From positions 1 through 23,458 of the forward strand of contig CAKQMM010000001.1 of NCBI GenBank assembly GCA_934254755.1: a DNA stretch of 23,458 nt, read 5' to 3'. A model generated the notes under the pieces. The model was not told where the DNA came from. It saw only the letters and a list, made by a program, of their open reading frames with translations, and made no database searches. The position numbers were made by a program, and so were the translations under genes. Shown one piece after another: positions 14,880-22,142 of this stretch. The DNA comes from an uncultured Clostridia bacterium (GTDB taxonomy: Bacteria; Bacillota; Clostridia; Christensenellales; Borkfalkiaceae). Numbering within the stretch: the first letter of the stretch is position 1; each line of letters starts with the position of its first letter.

Positions 14880-17386
14880 CTTTTGTAAACGTACTCCTTT
14901 ATTTCGTCCGTTTTAACGGTTAAAGGTTTAATGATTTTTTTGTCGCCGTCAAGAACGGTAAGCGTAAAACTCTGCTCGTTTTCGCTCTTTGTCGACATGT
15001 TTATAAAATTAAATATCCGCTCGCCGCTATCCGTCAGCCTTTCGGTGTAAGCGACGTTTACATTGTCTATATAAGACGAGCAAACGGTGTAAGAAATCTC
15101 TTTTGCCGCCGCTTTCATTATATTAACGGCTTCTTCGTTATCGCCGTAATATTCGGCAAAGGTGCAGAAGTAAAGCGTGCCGTAGCCTGTTTTTTTGCGG
15201 TAGAAAATAACGTTTCCGCTATCGCTTACTATAAACGGCTCGACGGAATTGTCGCCCACGGCGACGCTTGAAGAAAATAACTTTATTCCGCCTAAATTAT
15301 AACTCTTATCTCCGATTTTAACGGTGCCGTAATCGTTGATAATTTGGTGAAAAGTTAGCCCCGTAAGGTCTTTGACGGCTTGATTATCGTACGAAAATTT
15401 ATCATTTGCATTATCGGTTTTGTTAAAATGGCAATAAGATATAAGCGCAGTTCCGCCGCCCGATAAGTAGCCGTATAGTTTGGTTTTCAGCCCGGCTTCA
15501 TAAGTGTTCCACCCAAAAAACGCAATGAATTTATACTTGTTATAATCGCTTTCGTACGGCGTTACGTCAACCGAGCCGAAAGTCGAACCCGAGTGAAGGG
15601 AGAGGTTAAACTCGTCGTCAACGGTGTTCTGGTTTTCGGCTGTCGGAAGCCACGCTTCGATAGCGCGCCAACAGCCGTAAACGCATTTATCTTTCCACTT
15701 GCCCCAAACGTTCAAATCCCAGTCTTTAGCGTCTTTAAGCTCGGGGATGCGGCTTGATTTTTGCCACAAAATATACTCGTTGTTGCCGTAAACCGCGGCA
15801 AAAGGTATTTGCAATTTTCCTACGCGCGGGTGGGTTATAGAATAATCGAACATTTCGCGCGTGTAGCGGCGGTTTAATATCGAAAACTCTGTGTCCCAAT
15901 CTTCGCGCGACATGCTTTGAGTTTTAAACAGCCCGTTTTCGGCGTACACGTAGTCCGCGCCGTTTAAGTAACAGTAAAACATGGTGTTGCGGTACTTACG
16001 CGCTTTGCACGCGTCGTTATAGTAGCCGTAATACCAACTTATAGGGATATGCGCGCCCCACCGCTTGCCGTTTGCCGCCGCGCGGGTCGCGCCCGTTAAA
16101 AGGTTCACGCCGGACACGGGTTCCATAGTTATGCGCTTAAACTTTGGCGCTTCGTAAAAAACGAGCAGCGACGGACACCCGCACGACGAATAAAACTCGT
16201 CCGCGTGCTGAGCCGCAAGCATTTTGTCGAGCGCGTCTAAATATAATTTTTTGCACTCGCCGTAAGTTTTCGCTTTCCCGATTTTATCCATATCGATAAA
16301 AAAGTGACCGCAACCCCACTCCGACCCCCTTACGAATTCCGAAAAATAAAGATACGTTTCGTGGCAGTGCTTCCCCTCGAACATATCGGGGTTTACGTCC
16401 GCAAGATAACCTATATCGTTCTTTGGGTCGCAAATCGAAACTTTAATATTAAAATCGTAAAGCCACTTTATGCGGTTTATAAAAGTTTGCTTGTCGGGCA
16501 ATTCCGCCGCGCTTCTATATAGCGACGGGCGGAACTGAAAATAATTACCCATTGCCGTAAGCGCGAAAATTTCGGGGATACGGGTGCCTTCTTCGGAATA
16601 ATCTTGCCGATAATCGTCGTTATCCGCGCCGACTAAAAACTTATCGTCGCTTTCCGCTACGATTACGGGGCAAACTATATCAAGGGTTTTATCGCCCGCG
16701 CCCAAAGTAAGGCAAACGCTTTTATCGTAAGCGCGGCACTTTATTAAAATTATCGAGCCGCTAAGCGTGCTTTTTTTAATTTCGTCTATTTTAAGCCCGA
16801 CGCTTTTTAAAACTTTAACGTCTTTTTCGCTTTTAACGGCAACGGTAAAGGGGTTATTAAGCCGCGCGTATCTTAGTGAGGATATCTGCGTAAAATCTTT
16901 GATTTCGGGAAGAGTTAAAAGGGAAAGTTTCGCAACGTACAGCCCGCCGCCCGATATATTGCTCGTCGAAACGGTTACTATATTTTCGCCCGCTTTAAGC
17001 ATTTTGCTATCGAACGGATAGTAAGTAACCGGCCAGCCCACGCAAACGTTTTCAAAAAGCGTTTTGTCGCTGTCGTAAACGGTTTGCCCGTTTACGGTGA
17101 TTTTTAAGTTGTTTAAATACTTGCGCCAGTTCGGCATGCAGGCGGTTAAGCGCACGTAAAACCTGCGGCTAAGCTCCGCCTTTTTAAGATTGAATTTAAC
17201 GCTTAAAGGGGCGTTCGTTACGTCGACGCAACTAAGCTTAAGCCGCTTGCCGTAGCCGAGCGCGGTTATCCCCGAATGCATGCTGTCGGGGGCGACGTAG
17301 TCAAAATATTTTAGGTCGCCTGAAAATTCGCCCGATATATGCTTAAAATCTTCAAAAAGGTTCTCTATTTGCTTATACTTGTCCAT
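14876..17386 (-). CDS. Large protein of unknown family, probable glycoside hydrolase
   Basis: An 836-residue protein that I do not recognise. Four regions can be suggested. A beta-sandwich at about 40-160 contains NLKITVNGQTVYD and AGENIVTVSTSN, like carbohydrate-binding galactose-type folds. A probable barrel domain follows at about 250-560, rich in aromatic residues, with acidic residues in LVFYEAPKF (E412) and YVYAENGLF (E483) as possible catalytic glutamates. An amidotransferase-like Rossmann segment lies at about 590-760 (YKFIAFFGWNTYEAGL, then YLSGGGTALISY). A short C-terminal sandwich closes the chain. This order resembles GH42-type beta-galactosidases in outline only. No signal peptide is seen. 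It is fused by overlap to a GH28-like gene and follows the ABC ATPase gene by 21 bp. ATG 17386 has no strong binding site. Confidence 0.72.
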   Translation of the reverse strand: MDKYKQIENLFEDFKHISGEFSGDLKYFDYVAPDSMHSGITALGYGKRLKLSCVDVTNAPLSVKFNLKKAELSRRFYVRLTACMPNWRKYLNNLKITVNGQTVYDSDKTLFENVCVGWPVTYYPFDSKMLKAGENIVTVSTSNISGGGLYVAKLSLLTLPEIKDFTQISSLRYARLNNPFTVAVKSEKDVKVLKSVGLKIDEIKKSTLSGSIILIKCRAYDKSVCLTLGAGDKTLDIVCPVIVAESDDKFLVGADNDDYRQDYSEEGTRIPEIFALTAMGNYFQFRPSLYRSAAELPDKQTFINRIKWLYDFNIKVSICDPKNDIGYLADVNPDMFEGKHCHETYLYFSEFVRGSEWGCGHFFIDMDKIGKAKTYGECKKLYLDALDKMLAAQHADEFYSSCGCPSLLVFYEAPKFKRITMEPVSGVNLLTGATRAAANGKRWGAHIPISWYYGYYNDACKARKYRNTMFYCYLNGADYVYAENGLFKTQSMSREDWDTEFSILNRRYTREMFDYSITHPRVGKLQIPFAAVYGNNEYILWQKSSRIPELKDAKDWDLNVWGKWKDKCVYGCWRAIEAWLPTAENQNTVDDEFNLSLHSGSTFGSVDVTPYESDYNKYKFIAFFGWNTYEAGLKTKLYGYLSGGGTALISYCHFNKTDNANDKFSYDNQAVKDLTGLTFHQIINDYGTVKIGDKSYNLGGIKLFSSSVAVGDNSVEPFIVSDSGNVIFYRKKTGYGTLYFCTFAEYYGDNEEAVNIMKAAAKEISYTVCSSYIDNVNVAYTERLTDSGERIFNFINMSTKSENEQSFTLTVLDGDKKIIKPLTVKTDEIKEYVYKR

Positions 17387-17407
17387 AAAAACTTAAAAAG
17401 CCGCACG

Positions 17408-18856
17408 CTAATTGACGCGTTTAGTCGTTTCTTTATCGAAGAAGTGAATTTTAGATTTGTTTATTTTAAACGAATAACTTTCGTTTTCTTTAACCGTTTC
17501 GTCCGCGCCGACTTTGACGATGAATTTTTGCGCGCCTATATATCCGTAAATTATTCTTTCGTAACCTAAAAGTTCGGATATATCGCAAGTCATTTTAAAG
17601 TCTGCGGTTTTGTCGGTTACAATCCCGATGTCTTCGGGGCGTATGCCGAGTACTATTTCTTTACCCTCGTAGTCCGCTATGCCTTTAATATCTTTGACGG
17701 AAAGGGTGAATTTTTCGTCGCCGTCCGCAATAAACTTGCCGCCCGTTATTTTGCCGTTCAAAAAGTTCATTGCGGGGTTGCCGATGAACCCGCCGACGAA
17801 AATATTTGCGGGGTAGTTATAAATTTCGACGGGCGCGCCGATTTGCTGAATGTAGCCGTCTTTCATTATAACTATCCTGTCCGCCATGGTCATAGCTTCG
17901 GTCTGGTCGTGAGTAACGTATATGGTGGTGGTGTTTGCGGCTTTGTGAATTTTAATTATTTCGGAGCGCATCTGCACTCTTAGTTTCGCGTCAAGGTTCG
18001 AAAGAGGCTCGTCCATTAAAAACACGCGCGGGTTTCTGACAATAGCCCTGCCGAGCGCGACCCTTTGCCTTTGTCCGCCCGAAAGCGCGGAAGGTTTACG
18101 CTGTAAATATTCGGTAAGACCTAATTTTTCAGCCGCCGCCTTTATTTTTTGGTCTATTTCGTCTTTAGGAATTTTAACCTTAATAAAAGCGGGCGCGGAA
18201 GGGGTTTTTAAAAGCTCCGCTATTTTATCTTCGCGCTTTTTAATTTCTTCAACGCAAAGCGCGGGCGGGTTTTGTTTATAACTTTTTTGAAGAGTTTTTA
18301 TTTCCGCCGTTAGTTTTTTGATTTCTTCTTTATCGGTAACCTTAACTTCTTTGCCCTTTTTAATAGCGGCTTTGCTCGCGTAAATTTTAAGTTTACGAAT
18401 TTTATCGTTAAGTTCTACTATCGTCGGGTCTAAATACCAGGATTTTTTAATCAGATTTATTTCTTTTTTAAGGCGCGCTATTTCGGGCTTGTCGGTAATT
18501 AAAAGCTGCGTGCCGTCCTCGTTCATCACGGGTGCTAAGTTTTTGCGCATTTTAAGCGAAAACGCCATATTGTTGTAAACGGTCATGTGCGGATAAAGCG
18601 CGTAGTTCTGGAAAACCATCGCGATGTTTCTGTCTTTCGCTTCCACGTCGTTTATGCACTCGCCGTCGATATAAATTTTGCCGTCGGTTATCTCTTCAAG
18701 CCCCGCAAGCATGCGAAGGGTAGTTGATTTTCCGCAGCCCGACGGACCTACGAAAACGACGAATTCTTTATCTTTTACGTCAAGATAAAAATCGAACACC
18801 GCCTGAACGTTGTTAGGATAAATTTTATTGACGTTTTCAAATCTGATTGTTGACAT
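17408..18856 (-). CDS. Sugar ABC-importer ATP-binding protein (MsmK/UgpC type) with a long insertion
   Basis: A 482-residue ATPase that powers CUT1-type sugar importers. Walker A GPSGCGKST (37-45), Q-loop MVFQNYALYPHMTVY (80-94), signature LSGGQ (258-262), Walker B FLMDEP (279-284), D-loop SNLDA and H316 (VTHDQTEAM) are all intact, and a MalK-type regulatory domain follows (GIRPEDI, 404-410). Ordinary members are about 360-370 residues; here about 120 extra lysine- and glutamate-rich, helix-forming residues (about 106-228) split the helical subdomain between LKMRK and KIPKDEID. The start is ATG 18856, with AGGAG six bases upstream; an in-frame ATG at 18877 has none. No permease or binding protein is nearby, so it is probably a shared ATPase. 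It opens the carbohydrate operon. No gene symbol is assigned because msmK and ugpC cannot be separated. Confidence 0.93.
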   Translation of the reverse strand: MSTIRFENVNKIYPNNVQAVFDFYLDVKDKEFVVFVGPSGCGKSTTLRMLAGLEEITDGKIYIDGECINDVEAKDRNIAMVFQNYALYPHMTVYNNMAFSLKMRKNLAPVMNEDGTQLLITDKPEIARLKKEINLIKKSWYLDPTIVELNDKIRKLKIYASKAAIKKGKEVKVTDKEEIKKLTAEIKTLQKSYKQNPPALCVEEIKKREDKIAELLKTPSAPAFIKVKIPKDEIDQKIKAAAEKLGLTEYLQRKPSALSGGQRQRVALGRAIVRNPRVFLMDEPLSNLDAKLRVQMRSEIIKIHKAANTTTIYVTHDQTEAMTMADRIVIMKDGYIQQIGAPVEIYNYPANIFVGGFIGNPAMNFLNGKITGGKFIADGDEKFTLSVKDIKGIADYEGKEIVLGIRPEDIGIVTDKTADFKMTCDISELLGYERIIYGYIGAQKFIVKVGADETVKENESYSFKINKSKIHFFDKETTKRVN

Positions 18857-18885
18857 TTTAAACTCCTGAGTATTCACTTATGGTG

Positions 18886-18907
18886 TCGCCCGCAAATATA
18901 CGGGCGA
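18886..18907 (-). promoter_or_regulatory. 5' leader hairpin of the ABC ATPase gene
   Basis: TCGCCCG (18886-18892) pairs with CGGGCGA (18901-18907) around an 8-nt loop, 30 bp upstream of the ATPase start on the minus strand. No T-run follows. I find no convincing promoter between it and the preceding hairpin. Confidence 0.35.
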
Positions 18908-18961
18908 AATTGCGCCGCTATGTAAGGGCGATTTTTAATATTTAATGTTTAATTTACTTTA

Positions 18962-18993
18962 ATTTACCGCGCCCCGTAAGGGGCACGGTAAAT
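18962..18993 (-). terminator. Long hairpin downstream of the InlB-repeat surface gene, likely terminator
   Basis: The stem ATTTACCG-x-GCCCC (18962-18975) pairs with GGGGC-x-CGGTAAAT (18980-18993), with one C-A mismatch and a 4-nt loop. It starts 10 bp after the surface protein stop on the minus strand. What follows is AT-rich (TAAAGTAAATT) rather than a clean T-run, so termination is likely but not certain. Confidence 0.55.
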
Positions 18994-19003
18994 AATTTAA
19001 GTT

Positions 19004-21535
19004 TTAGTTTGCGTAGTCGATATTAACGTCGCAAGCGTAACCGGTGCCGCCTGCGCCCGCCTTGGTGTATAAACCGAACGAGAACACCGCGCCTTCTTTG
19101 AAGAAGCGGTTGCCCCAATCCAAAGCTAAGTGATAGGTTTTATCGAACTCGAATACGAGTATATCGTTAAGATAGAAAGACATTTTTTCATCCGTTTTAA
19201 CGACTTTATAAACCGCTTTATCACTATTTTGTAAGTTTACAATCGCCCATCCGCCTGGAGTGGGATAATTCCAACCGTCAAAGTTAAAGTTAGTATTGTT
19301 GCCGTTATAAGTGTGAGAATAAATGTTAATGAAATCATCTCCGCACTTCACTCTTATACCCGCTTCGGTGTATAATCCTGTACCTTGTATAGTCGCGGTG
19401 AATGTAAAGTTACCCGTCGCGGTGACACTGAATTCGTTGGTGTTTTCGGTATTACCGGCTATTGCGAAAGTTTTATCGAGCGTTACGGTAAATTTAAGAA
19501 CTTCGGTATCGGCATTGCCCCTGAACGTACTTGCCGTAAGAACGGCTCCTTCCGAAAACATTCCTGCGGCTTCCGTGCTGCTGTAAGAACCGATAAGTCT
19601 GCCGTCCGCATAACAGTAAATTTTGCCGTTTACTTTCGCAAACTTAAAGGTCATCGTAAACGCGCCTTCACCGCCGCCTTTTGCGTAGCCTTTGTTTTCC
19701 ACGTAACCTTTCGTCAAGTCGCCGTTGTACTGGGTATAAATAGTTTTTTCGGCGTCGGGCGCGTTGGTTATGGTAATATAATCGCCTGTTGTAGATACGA
19801 GTTTAACGCCGCCGTTATGATAGAAGTTTTTGGTAGCTTCCATCGTGACATTCCACTCTACACCATCGTCAGCCGTTGCCGTTTCTTCAAAAGAATAGTC
19901 GGTATGCGCGCTGCTGTAAGTGCAACTATAAGCTTCTTTGCTTGCTTTTGTATATGTTGCGATGTAAAGCTGTTCGCCCGTTACGGCGGTCAGTTCTTTA
20001 TTCCAACCGTTAAAGGTGTAAACGTATCTATTGCTCGCTATGGTAGGCGTACCCGCATATTCGGGAACGGTGCCGTAGTCTGCTTCGCTGCTTTGCAAAA
20101 CGCTTCCGTCGGCGTTTAAGAATTTAACCTGATAGGTTATGATTTCCCACTTGGCGTAGAAGGTCTTGTCGCCCATATCGGTTGCAGAAATCTGGGTTAC
20201 CGCGTCGCCCGCAAATTCGGCGTTATCGAACCAGCCGGTAAAGTTATAGCCCGTTTTGGTCGGTACAGGCAAAGTTGCGCCCGCGCCGTAAGTGTATGCG
20301 GTAAGTTCGCCGCATTCTGTAGCTTCGTTTGCGTTAAGAGTTACGGTGTAGGTTTTTGCTTCCCATTTGGCAAAGAAAGTTTTGTCGCCCGTTTCGGTTG
20401 CGGAAATCCGGGTTACCGCGTCACCCGCAAATTCGGCGTTATCGAACCAGCCCATAAAGTCGTGCCCCGTTTTGGTAGGAACGGGCAAGGTTGCGGCGGT
20501 GCCGTAAGTGTATGCGGTAAGTTCGCCGCATTCCGTCGCTTCGTTTGCGTTAAGAGTTACGGTGTAGGTTTTTGCTTCCCATTTGGCAAAGAAAGTTTTG
20601 TCGCCGTAGTCACCCGCCGATATTTCGGTTACAGGCTCGCCGTCAAACGCAGAGCTTATAAACCAGCCCATAAAGTTGTGACCCGTTTTAGTCGGAGTGG
20701 GTAAAGTTACGGCGGTGCCTTCTACGTACTTGTTAAGCGTATCGACCGACCCGCCGTTCGATTCTAAAATTACGGAATAAATTCCTTTGGGCGCGGTTTT
20801 GCCGCTTTCGAGCGCGGTTGCACCTTCCATATTTTTGAACGCTTCGCTGTACGTTGCAAACTTGCCGTCAAACTCGGTCGCGCCGCCGTTAATTTTTTTA
20901 ACGAGCGCGTTATAGTCGTTAAGCGAAGTTATGGTTATGGGGTAGTCTTCCGTACCGAACCAACTATACGCGGGCATAATTGCAATTGTTTTTTCATAGT
21001 CGCCGCTCGCGTCTAAAACGGCTGACACCAAAACGTCGCGCATATTGCCGACGGCTAAATCGTTCACGGCGGTTTTACCGACTTCTTCCGTTCCTTTAAC
21101 TATTTTTGCAATAGCTTTTAAGTTGAGTGTTCTGTTATCGACTTTTATATCGGTTATGCACCCGTTCGCATAGTAAAAATCGTCGTTTTCGCCCTTATAA
21201 ATTTTTTGTTTATCAACGGTTATTTTAACGCTGTTTGTTTCGGCAACGTTACTATCGAAATAGCTTTCGGGGGCGACGATTATCTGAAGCTCCGCTTCAC
21301 TGTCGTTTAAAATATTGTCTTTCGTCACACTGTCCATTTTTACGCGGAAGCGCACGCCGCCGCCCAAAGATAGCTTTGCCGAAACGCCGTCTTCCATCAC
21401 GAACGTTTCCTGAACGAGCGATTCTGCCCGCGCAGATTTAATACTCGGCAAACCTAAGCATATAGCCGCCGTTGCCGCCGCAAATACGGCGAACAGTATC
21501 GCTAATAAAAATTTGTTTTTCTTTAAAGTTTTCAT
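19004..21535 (-). CDS. Secreted InlB-repeat (Listeria-Bacteroides repeat) surface protein
   Basis: An 843-residue exported protein. The signal peptide has a basic start, a hydrophobic core (9-29) and likely cleavage after ARA (37). A domain of unknown type (about 40-245) follows. Residues 252-467 hold three InlB-type repeats with conserved tryptophans W319, W391 and W463 exactly 72 residues apart (patterns LPVPTKTGHDFMGWF and GDKTFFAKWEA), then a shorter, more diverged fourth repeat to about 528. The rest (about 540-843) seems to be two beta-rich lectin-like domains, the second ending in KMSFYLNDILVFEFD and FSFGLYTKAG. No LPXTG or C-terminal membrane anchor is seen, so attachment, if any, is by binding. 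GGGGGT precedes ATG 21535, 14 bp after the 43-residue gene. It probably binds glycans or neighbouring cells (inference). Confidence 0.9.
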   Translation of the reverse strand: MKTLKKNKFLLAILFAVFAAATAAICLGLPSIKSARAESLVQETFVMEDGVSAKLSLGGGVRFRVKMDSVTKDNILNDSEAELQIIVAPESYFDSNVAETNSVKITVDKQKIYKGENDDFYYANGCITDIKVDNRTLNLKAIAKIVKGTEEVGKTAVNDLAVGNMRDVLVSAVLDASGDYEKTIAIMPAYSWFGTEDYPITITSLNDYNALVKKINGGATEFDGKFATYSEAFKNMEGATALESGKTAPKGIYSVILESNGGSVDTLNKYVEGTAVTLPTPTKTGHNFMGWFISSAFDGEPVTEISAGDYGDKTFFAKWEAKTYTVTLNANEATECGELTAYTYGTAATLPVPTKTGHDFMGWFDNAEFAGDAVTRISATETGDKTFFAKWEAKTYTVTLNANEATECGELTAYTYGAGATLPVPTKTGYNFTGWFDNAEFAGDAVTQISATDMGDKTFYAKWEIITYQVKFLNADGSVLQSSEADYGTVPEYAGTPTIASNRYVYTFNGWNKELTAVTGEQLYIATYTKASKEAYSCTYSSAHTDYSFEETATADDGVEWNVTMEATKNFYHNGGVKLVSTTGDYITITNAPDAEKTIYTQYNGDLTKGYVENKGYAKGGGEGAFTMTFKFAKVNGKIYCYADGRLIGSYSSTEAAGMFSEGAVLTASTFRGNADTEVLKFTVTLDKTFAIAGNTENTNEFSVTATGNFTFTATIQGTGLYTEAGIRVKCGDDFINIYSHTYNGNNTNFNFDGWNYPTPGGWAIVNLQNSDKAVYKVVKTDEKMSFYLNDILVFEFDKTYHLALDWGNRFFKEGAVFSFGLYTKAGAGGTGYACDVNIDYAN
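19952..20782 (-). repeat. Tandem 216-bp coding repeats (InlB-type units)
   Basis: Units at 20782-20567, 20566-20351 and 20350-20135 are in register at 216 bp, with a diverged partial unit to 19952. The two inner units are nearly identical at the DNA level; for instance 20301-20371 and 20517-20587 differ at only a few positions. This indicates recent duplication or ongoing recombination within the gene. Confidence 0.85.
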
Positions 21536-21549
21536 AAATACCCCCGTTT

Positions 21550-21681
21550 TTACTGATTAAAGATATCGTCGATATTCATCCAATCGACGTCTTTGGCGTC
21601 GTTATCGTACGCGCTGTCGGTAATTACGTCGCTTAACGCAATTACGGTTACGTCAAATATCGGTTTTTCATATATTTTCAT
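21550..21681 (-). CDS. Short acidic peptide of 43 residues, unknown function
   Basis: The peptide begins MKIYEKPIFDVTVIALSDVI and continues with an Asp-rich stretch (DNDAKDVDW, 26-34) to DDIFNQ. The start at ATG 21681 is set by AGGGGA seven bases upstream; the frame extends further but lacks support. It has ten acidic and three lysine residues, no cysteine and no signal peptide. The opening YEKP-x-x-x-V followed by DVIT is, from memory, a pattern seen in short unannotated peptides of gut Clostridia; I cannot check this here. It sits 17 bp after a lipoprotein gene and 14 bp before a secreted repeat protein, so all three are probably made together. It could be a precursor peptide, a chaperone-like partner, or a regulator; none is proven. 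Confidence 0.65.
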   Translation of the reverse strand: MKIYEKPIFDVTVIALSDVITDSAYDNDAKDVDWMNIDDIFNQ

Positions 21682-21698
21682 TTTTAATCCCCTGTATT

Positions 21699-22049
21699 TT
21701 AACTTCGCGGTAGATACGGCGGCGTAAATTCCGCCGTCCATTTAGCGGTAAGCGTAATGCTGTTACTCACCTGCATAGTTTCGAAATTCCATTCGGTATC
21801 CCCGTTAAACCAGCCGACAAAAACGTAATTCGTTTTTTCGGGGTCTAAGGGTTTAACCGCCTTTTCGCCTTCTTTAATTTGTTGCGTTCCCGTTTCCGCT
21901 CCGTCAACGACAAAAGTCACGGTGTAAGTTTTAACTTCGTCGGTCGCGTTATTGTCGGAATTTTGCTTTCCGCAACTTGTCAGAATCGGCACGGCAAACA
22001 ACGCAAACAAAATAAGCGTCAGTGCGAAAACTTTTGCTTTTAGTTTCAT
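21699..22049 (-). CDS. Small lipoprotein with one InlB-type repeat
   Basis: A 116-residue exported lipoprotein. A basic N-terminus, hydrophobic core (8-22) and the lipobox LTSC (23-26) predict cleavage before C26 and lipid attachment at the outer face of the membrane. After a short polar spacer, residues about 42-109 form one InlB/Listeria-Bacteroides type unit (TYTVTFVVDG, then NYVFVGWFNGDTEWNF, ending SITLTAKW). Strong GGGGGT lies just before ATG 22049. It leads an operon with the 43-residue peptide and the large repeat protein, whose repeats match it in type. It may offer a membrane-held partner surface; this is inference. Confidence 0.85.
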   Translation of the reverse strand: MKLKAKVFALTLILFALFAVPILTSCGKQNSDNNATDEVKTYTVTFVVDGAETGTQQIKEGEKAVKPLDPEKTNYVFVGWFNGDTEWNFETMQVSNSITLTAKWTAEFTPPYLPRS

Positions 22050-22068
22050 CGTTACCCCCTTTTATTTT

Positions 22069-22128
22069 CCGCAAAACTATCCGCTTTGCGGTTATTTATT
22101 CCGCCCGCCCCGTAGGGAAACGGGCGGA
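22069..22128 (-). terminator. Hairpin pair downstream of the partial surface gene, possible terminator
   Basis: TCCGCCCG (22100-22107) pairs with CGGGCGGA (22121-22128), 14 bp after the upstream gene's stop on the minus strand. CCGCAAA/TTTGCGG (22069-22075, 22085-22091) follows. The sequence after the first stem is AT-rich (AATAAATAA) but has no T-run. A promoter for the lipoprotein operon should lie here but is not clear. Confidence 0.45.
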
Positions 22129-22142
22129 TATAGTTTGATTTT

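Noticed and set aside
18857..18877. Upstream start for the ABC ATPase
   Set aside because: AGGAG lies between the two ATGs at ideal distance from 18856, and the family begins with the strand that follows 18856.
19385..20119. Open plus-strand frame of 244 codons inside the surface protein gene
   Set aside because: It is antisense to a clearly real secreted protein, has no ribosome site, and its composition is that of a reverse shadow of the repeats.
20135..20782. Regular 216-bp repeats considered as a CRISPR or satellite array
   Set aside because: The units are coding, in frame, long and without spacers; they match InlB-type protein repeats.
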